Below are positions 17,514 to 26,792 of a DNA stretch of 64,000 bases, piece after piece. The first letter of the stretch is position 1, and every line of letters begins with the position of its first letter. The position numbers and the translations under genes are program-made. The stretch comes from Clostridium brassicae (lineage in GTDB: Bacteria > Bacillota > Clostridia > Clostridiales > Clostridiaceae): NCBI RefSeq assembly GCF_026738875.1, contig NZ_JAPQFJ010000003.1:1-64000 (forward strand), in the 5' to 3' direction. A model generated the notes under the pieces. The model searched no databases. It was given only the letters and a program-made list of their open reading frames with translations, and had not been told where the DNA came from.

Positions 17514-19781
17514 ATGGATTTACTTAATATTAACCCTAAAGATGTGATCTTTGCTTTAGACATAGGAACACGTTCTATTATAGGAACGGTTGGTATGATA
17601 AAAGATAAAAAATTTAATGTTATTTGTGACAAATATATAGAACATGAAGAAAGAGCAATGGTAGATGGTCAAATTCATGATATTAATTTAGTAGCATCTA
17701 CTGTTAGAAAAGTAAAAAAAGAATTGGAAAAAGAAATCAATATACCATTAGGAGAAGTTGCAATAGCTGCAGCAGGAAGATTTTTAAGAACGGTAGAAGT
17801 TAAAGTAGATCTTGATATAGATGAGAGTAAAGAAATAGATAAAGAAATTATTAGAAGTTTAGAATTGACAGGAGTAAAAAGAGCCGAAGAAGAAGTAAAT
17901 AAGAGTACAAAAGGTAAGCTTTATTGTGTAGGTTATAGTGTTAAAAATTATTATTTAAATGGATATGTAATATCTAATTTGATATCTCAAAAAGGAGATA
18001 AGATTTCTGCAGATTTGATAGTTACATTTCTTCCGAGATCGGTTGTAGATAGTCTTTATTCAGTAATAGAAAAGGTAGATTTAAAGGTGAATAATTTAAC
18101 TTTAGAACCTATAGCGGCTATAGAAGCTGTCATCCCTAAAAAATTAAGGCTTTTAAATTTAGCATTAGTAGATGTGGGGGCAGGTACGTCAGATATAGCT
18201 ATAAGCAGTAATAATGCTATAAGTGCTTATGGAATGGTACCTGTAGCGGGAGATGAAATTACTGAATGTATAGTGCAGAATTATTTAGTGGATTTTAATA
18301 CGGCTGAAGATATAAAAAGACAATGTTCTTGTAATGATATTGTAAAATATACGGATATATTAGGAATGGAAAATGAAGTTACCTCTGATCAAATAATAAA
18401 AACTATAAATCCATTTACACAAAAGTTATGCAATGAAGTTGCAAATAAGATAGTAGAATTAAATGGTGGTAAAGCTCCTAATGCAGTATTTTTAGTTGGA
18501 GGAGGAGCCCATACTCCAAATTTTAAAGATTTTCTAGCGGAAAAATTAAATCTGCCATATGAAAGAATAGCTATAAAAGGTAGAGATGCAGTTATAGATT
18601 GTATAACATTGGATGATACTCTTGGAAGTGTTGGAGTTACTGTTATAGGTATTGCTCTTATTAGAATAAAACAATCAGGTACTGATTTTATAAATGTAAC
18701 TTTAAATGATGAGGTTATAAGTCTTTTTAATTCACATAAACATACAGTTATGGATGCAATGATACAAGCAGGAATTAATCATAAGATGCTTATGGCTAAG
18801 AATGGAAAAAATATTAGATTTTTATTAAACGGTATAAAAAGAGTGGCTTTTGGGAGCTTTGGTGAGGGTGCAGTAATAAAAGTGAATGATGTAGAGGCTA
18901 ACATAGACAGTAATATAGGAGAAGGCGATAATATAGAGATTATTTTTGCAAAAGACGGAAAAGAAGCTTCTCCAAAGTTGATTGAATATGTAAAAAAGAT
19001 AAATTCTTTAAGTTTTTACCTAAATGATGTAATTCATAATTTAGATCCAGTTGGATTTATAAATAAAGAAATTGTAGATATGGAACAAACTATAAAAGAA
19101 GAAGATGAGGTTGAAATTATTTTTCCTTCTACTTTAGGGGAATATATTGAATATTATGAAGATGATAAAGAACAATATGTATATTATTTAAAAGATAAAG
19201 AAATATTTAAAGATTACATCATAAAAGAAGGAGATAGAATATATAAGAGAAAAGTTGAGTATATAAATAATGAAGAGAGTAATATTAAAGAAAATGAGAT
19301 TGATGAAAACAATATAAATGGGGAGAATAAAGTACAACATATAGAAGACTTACCTCAAAATGACCTTCACAATACTGACACATTTATGAAAACACGAATT
19401 AATAATGAATGTACTGTTAACAATGCAGATGATGAAGCGGCAATAGATAATATTAAAGAAGATGACAATATATACATTGAAAAAAAATTAGATAATATAA
19501 ATGAAAAAGAAAATAATAACCAATTAATTTCAAAAAAATCTGATGAAGAAAATTTAGAAGAACAAAAAAATTCTGATTTAGTAAAAGTTATTGTAAATGA
19601 TAAGCCTGTAGTTTTAGAAGGAAAACAAGAGTATATCTTTATAGATATATTCTCAAAAATTCAATTTGATCTATCTGTGGCAAGGGGTAAACTTATACTT
19701 ACTTTAAATGATAAAAAAGCAGGTTATTATGATAAGCTAAAAAATGGAGATGTAATAAGAGTATATTGGGATGTAGTGTAA
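17514..19781 (+). CDS. FtsA-like actin-fold protein with long C-terminal extension
   Basis: 755 residues, far longer than FtsA (about 420). Residues 10-395 form an FtsA/PilM-type ATPase fold: ALDIGTRSIIGTVG at 14-27 (phosphate 1), DVGAGTSDIAI near 220 (phosphate 2) and FLVGGGAHTPN near 325 (adenosine motif). A second part (about 400-580) contains beta-rich segments, followed by a highly charged Asn/Glu/Lys linker (about 585-685). The last 70 residues look like a beta-grasp fold. There is no amphipathic membrane-targeting helix like that of FtsA at the extreme C-terminus. It probably has a cell-envelope or division role distinct from canonical FtsA. GAGGGAGA precedes the ATG. Confidence 0.75.
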   Translation: MDLLNINPKDVIFALDIGTRSIIGTVGMIKDKKFNVICDKYIEHEERAMVDGQIHDINLVASTVRKVKKELEKEINIPLGEVAIAAAGRFLRTVEVKVDLDIDESKEIDKEIIRSLELTGVKRAEEEVNKSTKGKLYCVGYSVKNYYLNGYVISNLISQKGDKISADLIVTFLPRSVVDSLYSVIEKVDLKVNNLTLEPIAAIEAVIPKKLRLLNLALVDVGAGTSDIAISSNNAISAYGMVPVAGDEITECIVQNYLVDFNTAEDIKRQCSCNDIVKYTDILGMENEVTSDQIIKTINPFTQKLCNEVANKIVELNGGKAPNAVFLVGGGAHTPNFKDFLAEKLNLPYERIAIKGRDAVIDCITLDDTLGSVGVTVIGIALIRIKQSGTDFINVTLNDEVISLFNSHKHTVMDAMIQAGINHKMLMAKNGKNIRFLLNGIKRVAFGSFGEGAVIKVNDVEANIDSNIGEGDNIEIIFAKDGKEASPKLIEYVKKINSLSFYLNDVIHNLDPVGFINKEIVDMEQTIKEEDEVEIIFPSTLGEYIEYYEDDKEQYVYYLKDKEIFKDYIIKEGDRIYKRKVEYINNEESNIKENEIDENNINGENKVQHIEDLPQNDLHNTDTFMKTRINNECTVNNADDEAAIDNIKEDDNIYIEKKLDNINEKENNNQLISKKSDEENLEEQKNSDLVKVIVNDKPVVLEGKQEYIFIDIFSKIQFDLSVARGKLILTLNDKKAGYYDKLKNGDVIRVYWDVV

Positions 19782-19805
19782 ATATTATAAAATGGGGGCA
19801 AAAGA

Positions 19806-20975
19806 ATGGATTTTTTAAATGCGGCAAAAGGGATACAAAATGAATTAATTTCAATAAGAAGAGATTTTCATATGAATCCTGAATTGGACTTTGATTTAAA
19901 TAGGACTGTAGAAAAAATAAAATGTTTTTTAGATAAAGAAGGAATAGAATATTTTGAAACATCTAGAAATGGTATTTGTGGAATAATAAAAGGAAATGGA
20001 TCAAAAACAATAGGAATAAGAGCTGATATGGATGCTCTTCCTATGGATGAAAAAAGAGAATGTGATTATTCATCTAAAATTAAAGGAAGAATGCATGCTT
20101 GTGGCCACGATGCACATACTACGGTATTACTTGGAACAGCAAAAATATTAAATAGTATGAAAGATAAATTAAAGGGTAATGTGAAGTTATTTTTTGAGCC
20201 AGCAGAAGAAACAACAGGTGGGGCTATTCACATGATAGAAGAAGGCGTTCTAGATAATCCTAAAGTTGATGCAGTTATAGGACTTCATGTAGAGCCTAAT
20301 ATAAAATGCGGTAAAATAGGTATTAAAAGGGGAGTAGTCAATGCAGCGTCTAATCCATTTAATATTAAAATAAAAGGAAAAGGAGGACATGGAGCTCATC
20401 CTCATAGCACCATAGATCCAATAGTAATAAGTGCTAATGTTATTACAGCCATTCAATCAATAGTTAGTAGAGAAATACCCCCAACCGATCCAGCAGTTAT
20501 AACTATAGGTTCTATTCATGGAGGAACTACCCAAAATATAATACCAGATGAAGTTGAGATTTCTGGTATTATAAGAACTATGACTTTAGAACATAGAGAA
20601 TATGTAAAAAAGAGAATTGTAGAATTGACTAAGGGTATTTGTGAATCTATGAGAGGCGGATGTGAAATAAATATACAAGAGAGTTACCCTTGTCTTTATA
20701 ATAATGATGATGTAGTAGATATATTAAAAAAATCTGGGGATGAAATTTTAGGAGAAGAGAATATAGTAATACTTGAAAAACCAACTATGGGGGTTGAGAG
20801 TTTTGCTTATTTTTCCATAGAAAGACCTTCAGCCTTCTACTATTTAGGTACAGGAAATAAAGAAAAAGACACAGAGTACCCTCTACATAGTAGTTACTTT
20901 GATGTAGATGAGGATAGTATAATTAATGGAGTTATAGTTAATTGCAAGACAGTAATAAACTTTCTTAACAATTAA
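19806..20975 (+). CDS. M20 family metallo-amidohydrolase (N-acyl amino acid hydrolase type)
   Basis: 389 residues, typical of the M20D subfamily (hippurate hydrolase, IAA-amino acid hydrolase and N-acetyl-amino acid deacetylase relatives). Metal-site motifs are IRADMDALPM, HACGHDAH at 97-104 with its Cys and two His, EPAEE near 132-136 with the catalytic Glu, and a late LHSSYFDVDED. It removes acyl groups from amino acids or peptides in the cytosol; the exact substrate cannot be read from sequence. It starts 24 bases after the FtsA-like gene, with GGGGGC as ribosome site, so the two are probably cotranscribed. Confidence 0.85.
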   Translation: MDFLNAAKGIQNELISIRRDFHMNPELDFDLNRTVEKIKCFLDKEGIEYFETSRNGICGIIKGNGSKTIGIRADMDALPMDEKRECDYSSKIKGRMHACGHDAHTTVLLGTAKILNSMKDKLKGNVKLFFEPAEETTGGAIHMIEEGVLDNPKVDAVIGLHVEPNIKCGKIGIKRGVVNAASNPFNIKIKGKGGHGAHPHSTIDPIVISANVITAIQSIVSREIPPTDPAVITIGSIHGGTTQNIIPDEVEISGIIRTMTLEHREYVKKRIVELTKGICESMRGGCEINIQESYPCLYNNDDVVDILKKSGDEILGEENIVILEKPTMGVESFAYFSIERPSAFYYLGTGNKEKDTEYPLHSSYFDVDEDSIINGVIVNCKTVINFLNN

Positions 20976-21040
20976 TAAACGAATTGTTCATTGCTAATTT
21001 AGGTTAGTTGATATATAATTCTTTATGTTGTTTTACGTTA

Positions 21041-21066
21041 GCACAGCTTTTATTATTATGCTGTGC
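21041..21066 (+). terminator. Hairpin after the M20 gene
   Basis: GCACAGC (21041-21047) pairs with GCTGTGC (21060-21066) across an AT loop, followed by AATATTTTGG. The T-run is weak and ends in the next gene's ribosome site, so termination may be partial. Confidence 0.5.
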
Positions 21067-21085
21067 AATATTTTGGAGGTAAAAA

Positions 21086-22054
21086 ATGAGAATAGAGATT
21101 GGAACAAATGAAGCTGGACAGAGAATAGATAAATTTGCTAGAAAGTGGCTAAACGATGTGCCTTTAGGAGCTATATTTAAAGGTATAAGAAAAGGTGATA
21201 TAAGAGTTAATGGAAAAAAAGTAAAGCAAAATTATTTTTTAGATGAAGGGGATATTGTAGAAGTTAAATATATAAATTCAAATGCACAATCTAGAGGTAA
21301 AAAACTTAATTTTGAGCAAGTAGATTATAGTGGAATGAAAATTACATATGAAGATGAAAACATGGTTATTGTAGAAAAATGGCCTGGAGTTTTAGTTCAT
21401 TCAGATAAAAAAATAGGCGAACCAACACTAACAGATTATGTACTTACTTATTTATATCAGAAAGATGATTACGATCCAGAAAAAGAGATAACTTTTACTC
21501 CTGCTCCATGTAATAGGTTAGATAGAAATACTTCTGGTTTGGTTATATTTGGAAAGAATTATCAGAGTTTAAAAATATTAAATGAAATGATAAGGGAAAG
21601 AAAAATAAATAAATATTATTATGCACTTGTTAAAGGAAAGATAAAAGATGGGTACTATGAAGCATATATTTCTAAAGATGCCCAAAATAATATATCCAAG
21701 ATTTATGATAATGAACAACCAGATACAAAAAAGATAGCTATGGAAGTAAAGGTAATAGATACTGTGGGAAGCTATTCTTTTTTAGAGCTTGACTTGATAA
21801 CTGGAAGAAGCCATCAATTAAGAGCTCATCTTGCTCATCTTGGAAACTATATAATTGGGGATGACAAGTATGGAGATAAAAAGTTAAATAGCTTTTTTAA
21901 TAATAAATATGGTTTAAACTATCAATTTTTATATGCATATAAACTTATTTTTAAAGATTGCTCTGAAGAATTATCTTATTTGAAAAATAAGACAATTATA
22001 GAAACTATGCCGCCGATATTTAAAAGAATAAAAAATGATGCGTTGAAATTTTAA
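21086..22054 (+). CDS. RluC/RluD-family pseudouridine synthase
   Basis: 322 residues. An N-terminal S4 RNA-binding domain (about 1-60, with KGDIRVNGKKVKQNYFL) precedes the catalytic domain, where the conserved Asp is D146 in NRLDRNTSG. The RSHQLRAHLAHLG motif is the other family signature. These enzymes convert specific uridines of 23S rRNA to pseudouridine. The specific site (RluC- or RluD-type) cannot be assigned from sequence alone. GGAGGT lies 6 bases before the ATG. The flippase gene follows 45 bases downstream. Confidence 0.9.
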   Translation: MRIEIGTNEAGQRIDKFARKWLNDVPLGAIFKGIRKGDIRVNGKKVKQNYFLDEGDIVEVKYINSNAQSRGKKLNFEQVDYSGMKITYEDENMVIVEKWPGVLVHSDKKIGEPTLTDYVLTYLYQKDDYDPEKEITFTPAPCNRLDRNTSGLVIFGKNYQSLKILNEMIRERKINKYYYALVKGKIKDGYYEAYISKDAQNNISKIYDNEQPDTKKIAMEVKVIDTVGSYSFLELDLITGRSHQLRAHLAHLGNYIIGDDKYGDKKLNSFFNNKYGLNYQFLYAYKLIFKDCSEELSYLKNKTIIETMPPIFKRIKNDALKF

Positions 22055-22099
22055 GATTTATTTAGAATTGTTAATTTTACACGGGGGAGTAGTATTATT

Positions 22100-23716
22100 A
22101 TGAAGAAACAGTCAACCACTAAGGGTTTTGCTATATTATCAGCTGCAAGCATGATTGTAAAAATATTATCTTTGCTTTATATACCGTTTTTGGTTAATGT
22201 TATTGGTACACAGGGATGGGGAATATATTCTTCAGCATATCAGATTTATGCATTTGCATATGTTCTCACAAACTCTGGTATACCTATAGCTATCTCAAAA
22301 TCAGTATCAGAATATATGGCGTTACAAAGATATAAAGATGCGGTAAAAAGCTTTAAAATAGCTAGATTATTAATGCTTGTTATAGGATCTATTATGGCTG
22401 TACTCATGTTTGTTCTAGCAGGACCTATATCAAAAGCAACTAATAGCGAAAGCGCAAAACTGGCTATAATGGCGTTAGCACCTACTATTTTTATAACATC
22501 CATAGTATCTACATATAGGGGATATTTTCAAGGAAGAGGAAATATGACCCCTACAGGAGTTTCACAGGTTATAGAGCAAGTATTAAATACTATTTTTACT
22601 CTTGTATTTGCTGCTTTACTTTTGAAATACGGAGTAGAGGCTGCTTGTGCAGGTGGAACTATAGGTACTGCTATGGGATCCTTAGGTGCCATGATATACT
22701 TAATAATTGTGTATGAGAAAAATAAAAAAATAGTTGTACCTAAAGGATATAAGAATATAAAACATCCAACACATTCTAATAAATTAATACTAAAAAAAAT
22801 AATTTATTATGGTCTTCCAATAGTTATATGTGTAGGCTTACAGAATGTGGGTGAAATAGTAGACTTAGCGATTGTTAAAAGCAGACTTTTACATGGGGTA
22901 GGGTTTCCTCAAAAATTAGCTGATATTAAGTACGGAGTATTCAGACAATACAGGCAACTCTTAGGTGTGCCTATTGCATTAGTTTCAGCATTATCAGCTT
23001 CTGTACTTCCGTCATTATCTGGAACATTTGCTCTTAAGGATAAAAAGGAATTAGAAAATAAGATAAGTAATACATTTAGATTATGCCTTCTTGTTGCAGT
23101 ACCTTCAGCAGTGGGACTTTCTGTATTAAGTAATCCAATTTTTAAATTACTTTTTCCAAGTTCTCAAGAGGGATGGAAGCTTTTACTTTTTGGATCTATA
23201 GTTTTGGTATTAACTTCTATAGTTCAGATCCAAATTACAATACTTCAAAGTATAAGTAGATTATACATATCTACGTTTTTTATGATACTTGGAGTTGTGG
23301 GTAAGATAGTTGCTAATTACTTCTTTGTTGGAATACCTAAAATAAACATTGTAGGTGCTGTATTTGGTAATATGATATGTTTTATGATTCCTCTTGTATT
23401 AAATTATATTTTTATAAATAAATCATTAAAAATAAAAATGAAGATACTTAATCATGCTGTAAAACCAGTAATTTCATCTGCATTAATGGGAGTAATGGCT
23501 TATGGTTCTTATTTAGGGTTAAGTGTTCTAATTGAAAATTTTGTAAAGGGATATCTAAATAATGCTATTTCATGTATTGGAGCTATAGCAATAGGTGCAT
23601 TTTCATATATGTATGGACTAGCATTAACAGGAGGAATAACTCAAAGTGATTTCAAGGTTTTACCAGGGCCTATTAGAAGAATGGTTCCAAAGATTATTAA
23701 AAAGAAAATGAAGTGA
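22100..23716 (+). CDS. Polysaccharide/lipid II flippase, MurJ/YtgP-like
   Basis: 538 residues with about 14 hydrophobic segments, belonging to the MOP exporter superfamily (MurJ, SpoVB and Wzx relatives). The N-terminus (KGFAILSAASMIVKILSLLY) and the GIPIAISKSVSEY and YFQGRGNMTPTGVSQVIEQ segments match the YtgP/SpoVB-like group of Firmicutes, whose YtgP (MurJ) member flips lipid II for peptidoglycan. It contrasts with the clearly sporulation-type SpoVB encoded convergently next door, so I favour the vegetative flippase role. GGGGGAG is upstream of the ATG. Confidence 0.75.
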   Translation: MKKQSTTKGFAILSAASMIVKILSLLYIPFLVNVIGTQGWGIYSSAYQIYAFAYVLTNSGIPIAISKSVSEYMALQRYKDAVKSFKIARLLMLVIGSIMAVLMFVLAGPISKATNSESAKLAIMALAPTIFITSIVSTYRGYFQGRGNMTPTGVSQVIEQVLNTIFTLVFAALLLKYGVEAACAGGTIGTAMGSLGAMIYLIIVYEKNKKIVVPKGYKNIKHPTHSNKLILKKIIYYGLPIVICVGLQNVGEIVDLAIVKSRLLHGVGFPQKLADIKYGVFRQYRQLLGVPIALVSALSASVLPSLSGTFALKDKKELENKISNTFRLCLLVAVPSAVGLSVLSNPIFKLLFPSSQEGWKLLLFGSIVLVLTSIVQIQITILQSISRLYISTFFMILGVVGKIVANYFFVGIPKINIVGAVFGNMICFMIPLVLNYIFINKSLKIKMKILNHAVKPVISSALMGVMAYGSYLGLSVLIENFVKGYLNNAISCIGAIAIGAFSYMYGLALTGGITQSDFKVLPGPIRRMVPKIIKKKMK

Positions 23717-23781
23717 TTTCAAAATATATATCTAGCTTACAAGAAAACGTTAGAGTTCTTAAAACTAGATAAAACAATAAA

Positions 23782-23812
23782 AAAGAAAGTGTTAATAAAC
23801 ACCTTCTTTTTT
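23782..23812. terminator. Bidirectional terminator between the two flippase genes
   Basis: AAAGAAAGTGTT and AACACCTTCTTT form a stem with an AATA loop and one mismatch, flanked by A-rich and T-rich runs. It overlaps the last codons of spoVB. Confidence 0.75.
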
Positions 23813-25318
23813 TATTGTTTTATTTACCACAAAGTATAACAAGAAGAATAATAAAAATCCTGAGAAAATTAGCATTGCTGTTTTAAGTTTAAAGAGTGTA
23901 TTTGGAACTAAAAAATTTATAATGTTTAAAGAAAAATAGACTAACAGGCTTATAAGCATATCTATAAATATTTCTTCAAAAGAGAAGTTTATGTAAAGCT
24001 TCTTTTTTATTTCATACATATTCATAATTAAACTTGTTATAGAAGTGATTGTAAGGCTTAGTCCGTAACCTAATATGTTTATTGATGGGATAGATGTCAA
24101 AACATATAAAAGAATGACTTCTTCAATAGACATAATTATAGAATTTCTAAGAAGAACACCTTGTTTTCCTAGTCCATTTAATATACTAAAAGTAGTAGCA
24201 GCTGTATAAGAGAAGGGAGCACATATTGCTGCGATTTTTATATAAAGAGCTAGGTCTTCTCTTGCAAAAAATAATTTTCCAAGTAAATTAGGAATACTAA
24301 AACAAATTATAAGGGTAGATATTCCTAATAAAAAAGAAATTTTTAATACATTTCTTATTCTAGATTCTAAATTCATATAGTCTTTTTTTTCTAAGGTTTC
24401 TGCTAGGTCTGGAATTAAAACTATAGACATAGATGTAACTATAATTAGTGGAAAAAATATAATTGTCAAAGCCATTCCAGAAAATTTACCTATCATCTCT
24501 AGAGATGTGGTGTGAGTGAATCCAGCGATTAAAAGTCTTCTAGGCAAAATTAGTGTTGAAATAGCAGAAAGAGCAGTCGATAAGAAACCATTGATGCATA
24601 AAGGGACTGCCATAATCAAAATATTAAATAATAGTTGAGCACGTCCTTCTCTTGAAAAATCAATTTGGGATATTCTTATATCTTTATCTTTATTTAATCT
24701 ATAAAATATATATAAGAGAATAAAACTTATGAATTCTCCAGCGGATAAAGCTCCATATACTACAGATACTGTACTTTGAATATCTTTATGTGGAAGAGTT
24801 CTTACTGCCAAAATGGTTATAGCTATTCTAACTGTTTTTTCTAAAATATCTATAATAGAAGGTATATTTACCCTAGAAGTACCGTAAAAATATCCTTTTA
24901 TAATAGAAGATAAAGATAAGAATATTAAAGCTGGACATATAAAAATAAGACTTTGAAGGCTTCTAGTATCTTTAATTATATTTATGCTTATATATTTTGA
25001 ATTTGCAAATACAAATATAACTATTAGTAAAGACCAAATAAAATCAAATATAAGAGAAATATGAACAGATTTATGCAAACTTACATAATCATCTTTACTT
25101 TGATATAAAGAAGACTCTTTCGATAATGCTGTCATCATACCTCCACAAGTAAGACAAGCAAATAAATCATATATAGGCATTATCAATGCATAAAGACCCA
25201 TGCCTTCTGCGCCAAGTTCTCTTGATAATATTATGGAAAATACAAATTTTAATACTCCTGTAGTGGAGTTGGAAATTGTAAGCAGTATGGAATTTTTTAG
25301 AAAATTATCTTTCTTCAC
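23792..25318 (-). CDS. spoVB: Stage V sporulation protein B-like flippase
   Basis: 508 residues with about 14 membrane segments, a MOP-superfamily flippase. The N-terminus (NSILLTISNSTTGVLKFVFS) and GAEGMGLYALIMP, GGMMTALSK and SIIKGYFYGTSRV are typical of SpoVB, which is needed for spore cortex synthesis in Bacillus, presumably by exporting a peptidoglycan precursor in the mother cell. Convergent with the MurJ-like gene, so the two paralogues sit tail to tail. The ATG is preceded by a modest GAGGT-type site. Confidence 0.8.
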   Translation of the reverse strand: MKKDNFLKNSILLTISNSTTGVLKFVFSIILSRELGAEGMGLYALIMPIYDLFACLTCGGMMTALSKESSLYQSKDDYVSLHKSVHISLIFDFIWSLLIVIFVFANSKYISINIIKDTRSLQSLIFICPALIFLSLSSIIKGYFYGTSRVNIPSIIDILEKTVRIAITILAVRTLPHKDIQSTVSVVYGALSAGEFISFILLYIFYRLNKDKDIRISQIDFSREGRAQLLFNILIMAVPLCINGFLSTALSAISTLILPRRLLIAGFTHTTSLEMIGKFSGMALTIIFFPLIIVTSMSIVLIPDLAETLEKKDYMNLESRIRNVLKISFLLGISTLIICFSIPNLLGKLFFAREDLALYIKIAAICAPFSYTAATTFSILNGLGKQGVLLRNSIIMSIEEVILLYVLTSIPSINILGYGLSLTITSITSLIMNMYEIKKKLYINFSFEEIFIDMLISLLVYFSLNIINFLVPNTLFKLKTAMLIFSGFLLFFLLYFVVNKTIKKEGVY

Positions 25319-25508
25319 TTATAGTACCTCAATTAATTAGTAACATTAATAATTATGAGAATAAAGGGTATTATATTCTTAGAATTATTAAATGCGATAA
25401 TTAAAGAGTATTTTAATTATATATATTACATTTTAAACAAAAATTCGAAATATTATTGCAATTTATTTTTATATGATTTATATTTAAAGAAATGATATAA
25501 CCCGAAAA

Positions 25509-25522
25509 TGAAAACGTTTAAA
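25509..25522. promoter_or_regulatory. cre-like site
   Basis: TGAAAACGTTTAAA matches the CcpA consensus TGWAANCGNTNWCA at all but one position. It lies 15 bases before the start of a 57-residue membrane protein gene. A single AT-rich match of this kind can arise by chance. Confidence 0.3.
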
Positions 25523-25536
25523 TAAGGGGGATTGTT

Positions 25537-25710
25537 ATGGTTAAGAAAGATGATAGTACAATTGTGTATTTTAGCGGTTTTTTAGTTACAGTATTAGGAT
25601 TTCAAATAGGCATAGCAATACCCATACTAAGCAGACTACAAACGCTTATACTTATGATTATAGGTTGTGGCATTATGACTATAGGAATTATAATGCCAGA
25701 TGAAGAATAG
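25537..25710 (+). CDS. Small two-helix membrane protein, unknown function
   Basis: 57 residues from the ATG at 25537, with AAGGGGGA 7 bases upstream. Residues about 10-30 and 35-52 are hydrophobic, connected by a short SRLQ turn, with acidic ends (KKDDS at the N-terminus, PDEE at the C-terminus). I know no family. The strong ribosome site and clean two-helix layout argue that it is a real gene. Confidence 0.6.
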   Translation: MVKKDDSTIVYFSGFLVTVLGFQIGIAIPILSRLQTLILMIIGCGIMTIGIIMPDEE

Positions 25711-25740
25711 AATAATATTACGACTTAATAATGGATAACG

Positions 25741-25984
25741 GCAGAGGAATAGGTTTTCTAAATATATGTAGTTATCCATTAAACCTTCAGCACGCAAAGA
25801 AGTACTAAAGGCGTAGCCTTCTAAAAATTCTACCCTCACTATATGTCATCCATGACGCAGTTCGGCTGCAGAAGTCCATTCCTGCAATTACGGATTTTTA
25901 GAATTCTACACTTTAAGTACTTCTAATTGCTACTTCAAAGTTTAATATGCTAACTACATATATAAGAAAACCTTGTTCCTCTGC
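25741..25984. repeat. Long inverted-repeat element (about 245 bases)
   Basis: The outer arms 25741-25777 (GCAGAGGAATAGG...) and 25949-25984 (...CCTTGTTCCTCTGC) are reverse complements over some 36 bases with few mismatches. Inner arms 25799-25832 and 25896-25923 (GAAGTACT...) also pair. Upstream, ATGGATAACGG resembles the GTTATCC end of the dispersed palindrome family. It has the structure of a MITE-like element. The minus-strand open stretch through it is not a credible gene. Confidence 0.7.
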
Positions 25985-26387
25985 TTTGATTTTTTATAAT
26001 TAATATAGTTAAAAATGTATATTGGGGAGGAGAGGAACACTAAAGGATGATTTTCCTCCTAACGTCAGAAAATCTTTAAACTAAACCGTTTAGCGGTATT
26101 ATGTATGTTTATTCAGTTTTTTATAGCAACTATCTTTTAATCTTAAATTAAGAGATAACTCCCATAAGCTATTGATTTTAAGAGCTTATCAGCTCTCTTG
26201 TTTAAGTCAAAAACAAATATCATAATGCAAAATTAAATTTTCATCATGAACTTATTCCTTTACTATTCACTATTCACTGTTCACTAATCTCTATAATAAT
26301 GTTGCGTCACAACATTATTATAATATGTATTATATATAGTTAATGTGGTAATATAATAACTATAAAAAATACTTGGGAGTGATTTAT
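25985..26387. other. Intergenic region with hairpins, no gene seen
   Basis: This stretch holds a purine/pyrimidine pair (GGGAGGA...TTCCTCC, 26024-26060), a hairpin ATAAGCT/AGCTTAT (26164-26189), a short repeated motif (TATTCACTATTCACTGTTCAC, 26261-26283) and a perfect 13-bp hairpin TATAATAATGTTG/CAACATTATTATA (26292-26322). The last lies about 65 bases before the next gene and could be a terminator or an operator. Confidence 0.4.
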
Positions 26388-26774
26388 ATGAATAAAAAAC
26401 AGATAATAGAATACTTAAGCGATAATGGAATCGATGATATAGAAGAGATAATATCGAAAGAAGATACTTTGGTGTTAAAATTTTATTATTATTATGATGA
26501 GATAGAAATTGCAGCTGCTGAAAATTATGCTGTAGAAGAAAGTGAAGAAGATGAAGAAGAAAAATGGAGAGATGACTTTTACATACCTTATTTAATAGAT
26601 ATAGCAGAAGACAATGTAGGAGAAATAATAGAAGAGATTTGTGAAAAATTTGATTTAGTTGGAGAGTTTGTTTCTAGAGGAATAGATGATGAGGAAGATA
26701 ATAATGAGTTTATAGTAGCTTTTTCAAAAAATGAGGTTGATATAGAAAGTATTATAGAGAAGTTAGAAATCTAA
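26388..26774 (+). CDS. Acidic protein, unknown function
   Basis: 128 residues from the ATG at 26388, with GGGAGTGA upstream; a TTG five codons earlier overlaps the ribosome site and is rejected. It is very acidic, with an EESEEDEEEK stretch about 50-60. The two halves look alpha/beta, with alternating hydrophobic residues. No family recognised. The reductase gene starts within about 20 bases of its stop, so the two are probably one operon. Confidence 0.6.
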   Translation: MNKKQIIEYLSDNGIDDIEEIISKEDTLVLKFYYYYDEIEIAAAENYAVEESEEDEEEKWRDDFYIPYLIDIAEDNVGEIIEEICEKFDLVGEFVSRGIDDEEDNNEFIVAFSKNEVDIESIIEKLEI

Positions 26775-26792
26775 CATTTGGTGGTGAATAGT

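Noticed and set aside
25636-25839. Open frame on the minus strand across the long inverted repeat
   Set aside because: It overlaps the arms of the inverted repeat and the end of the small membrane gene, and has no ribosome site.
26024-26110. Riboswitch-like segment with GGAGGA/TCCTCC and CCGTTTAGCGG
   Set aside because: I could not match it to any known riboswitch core, and no gene starts within a sensible distance.
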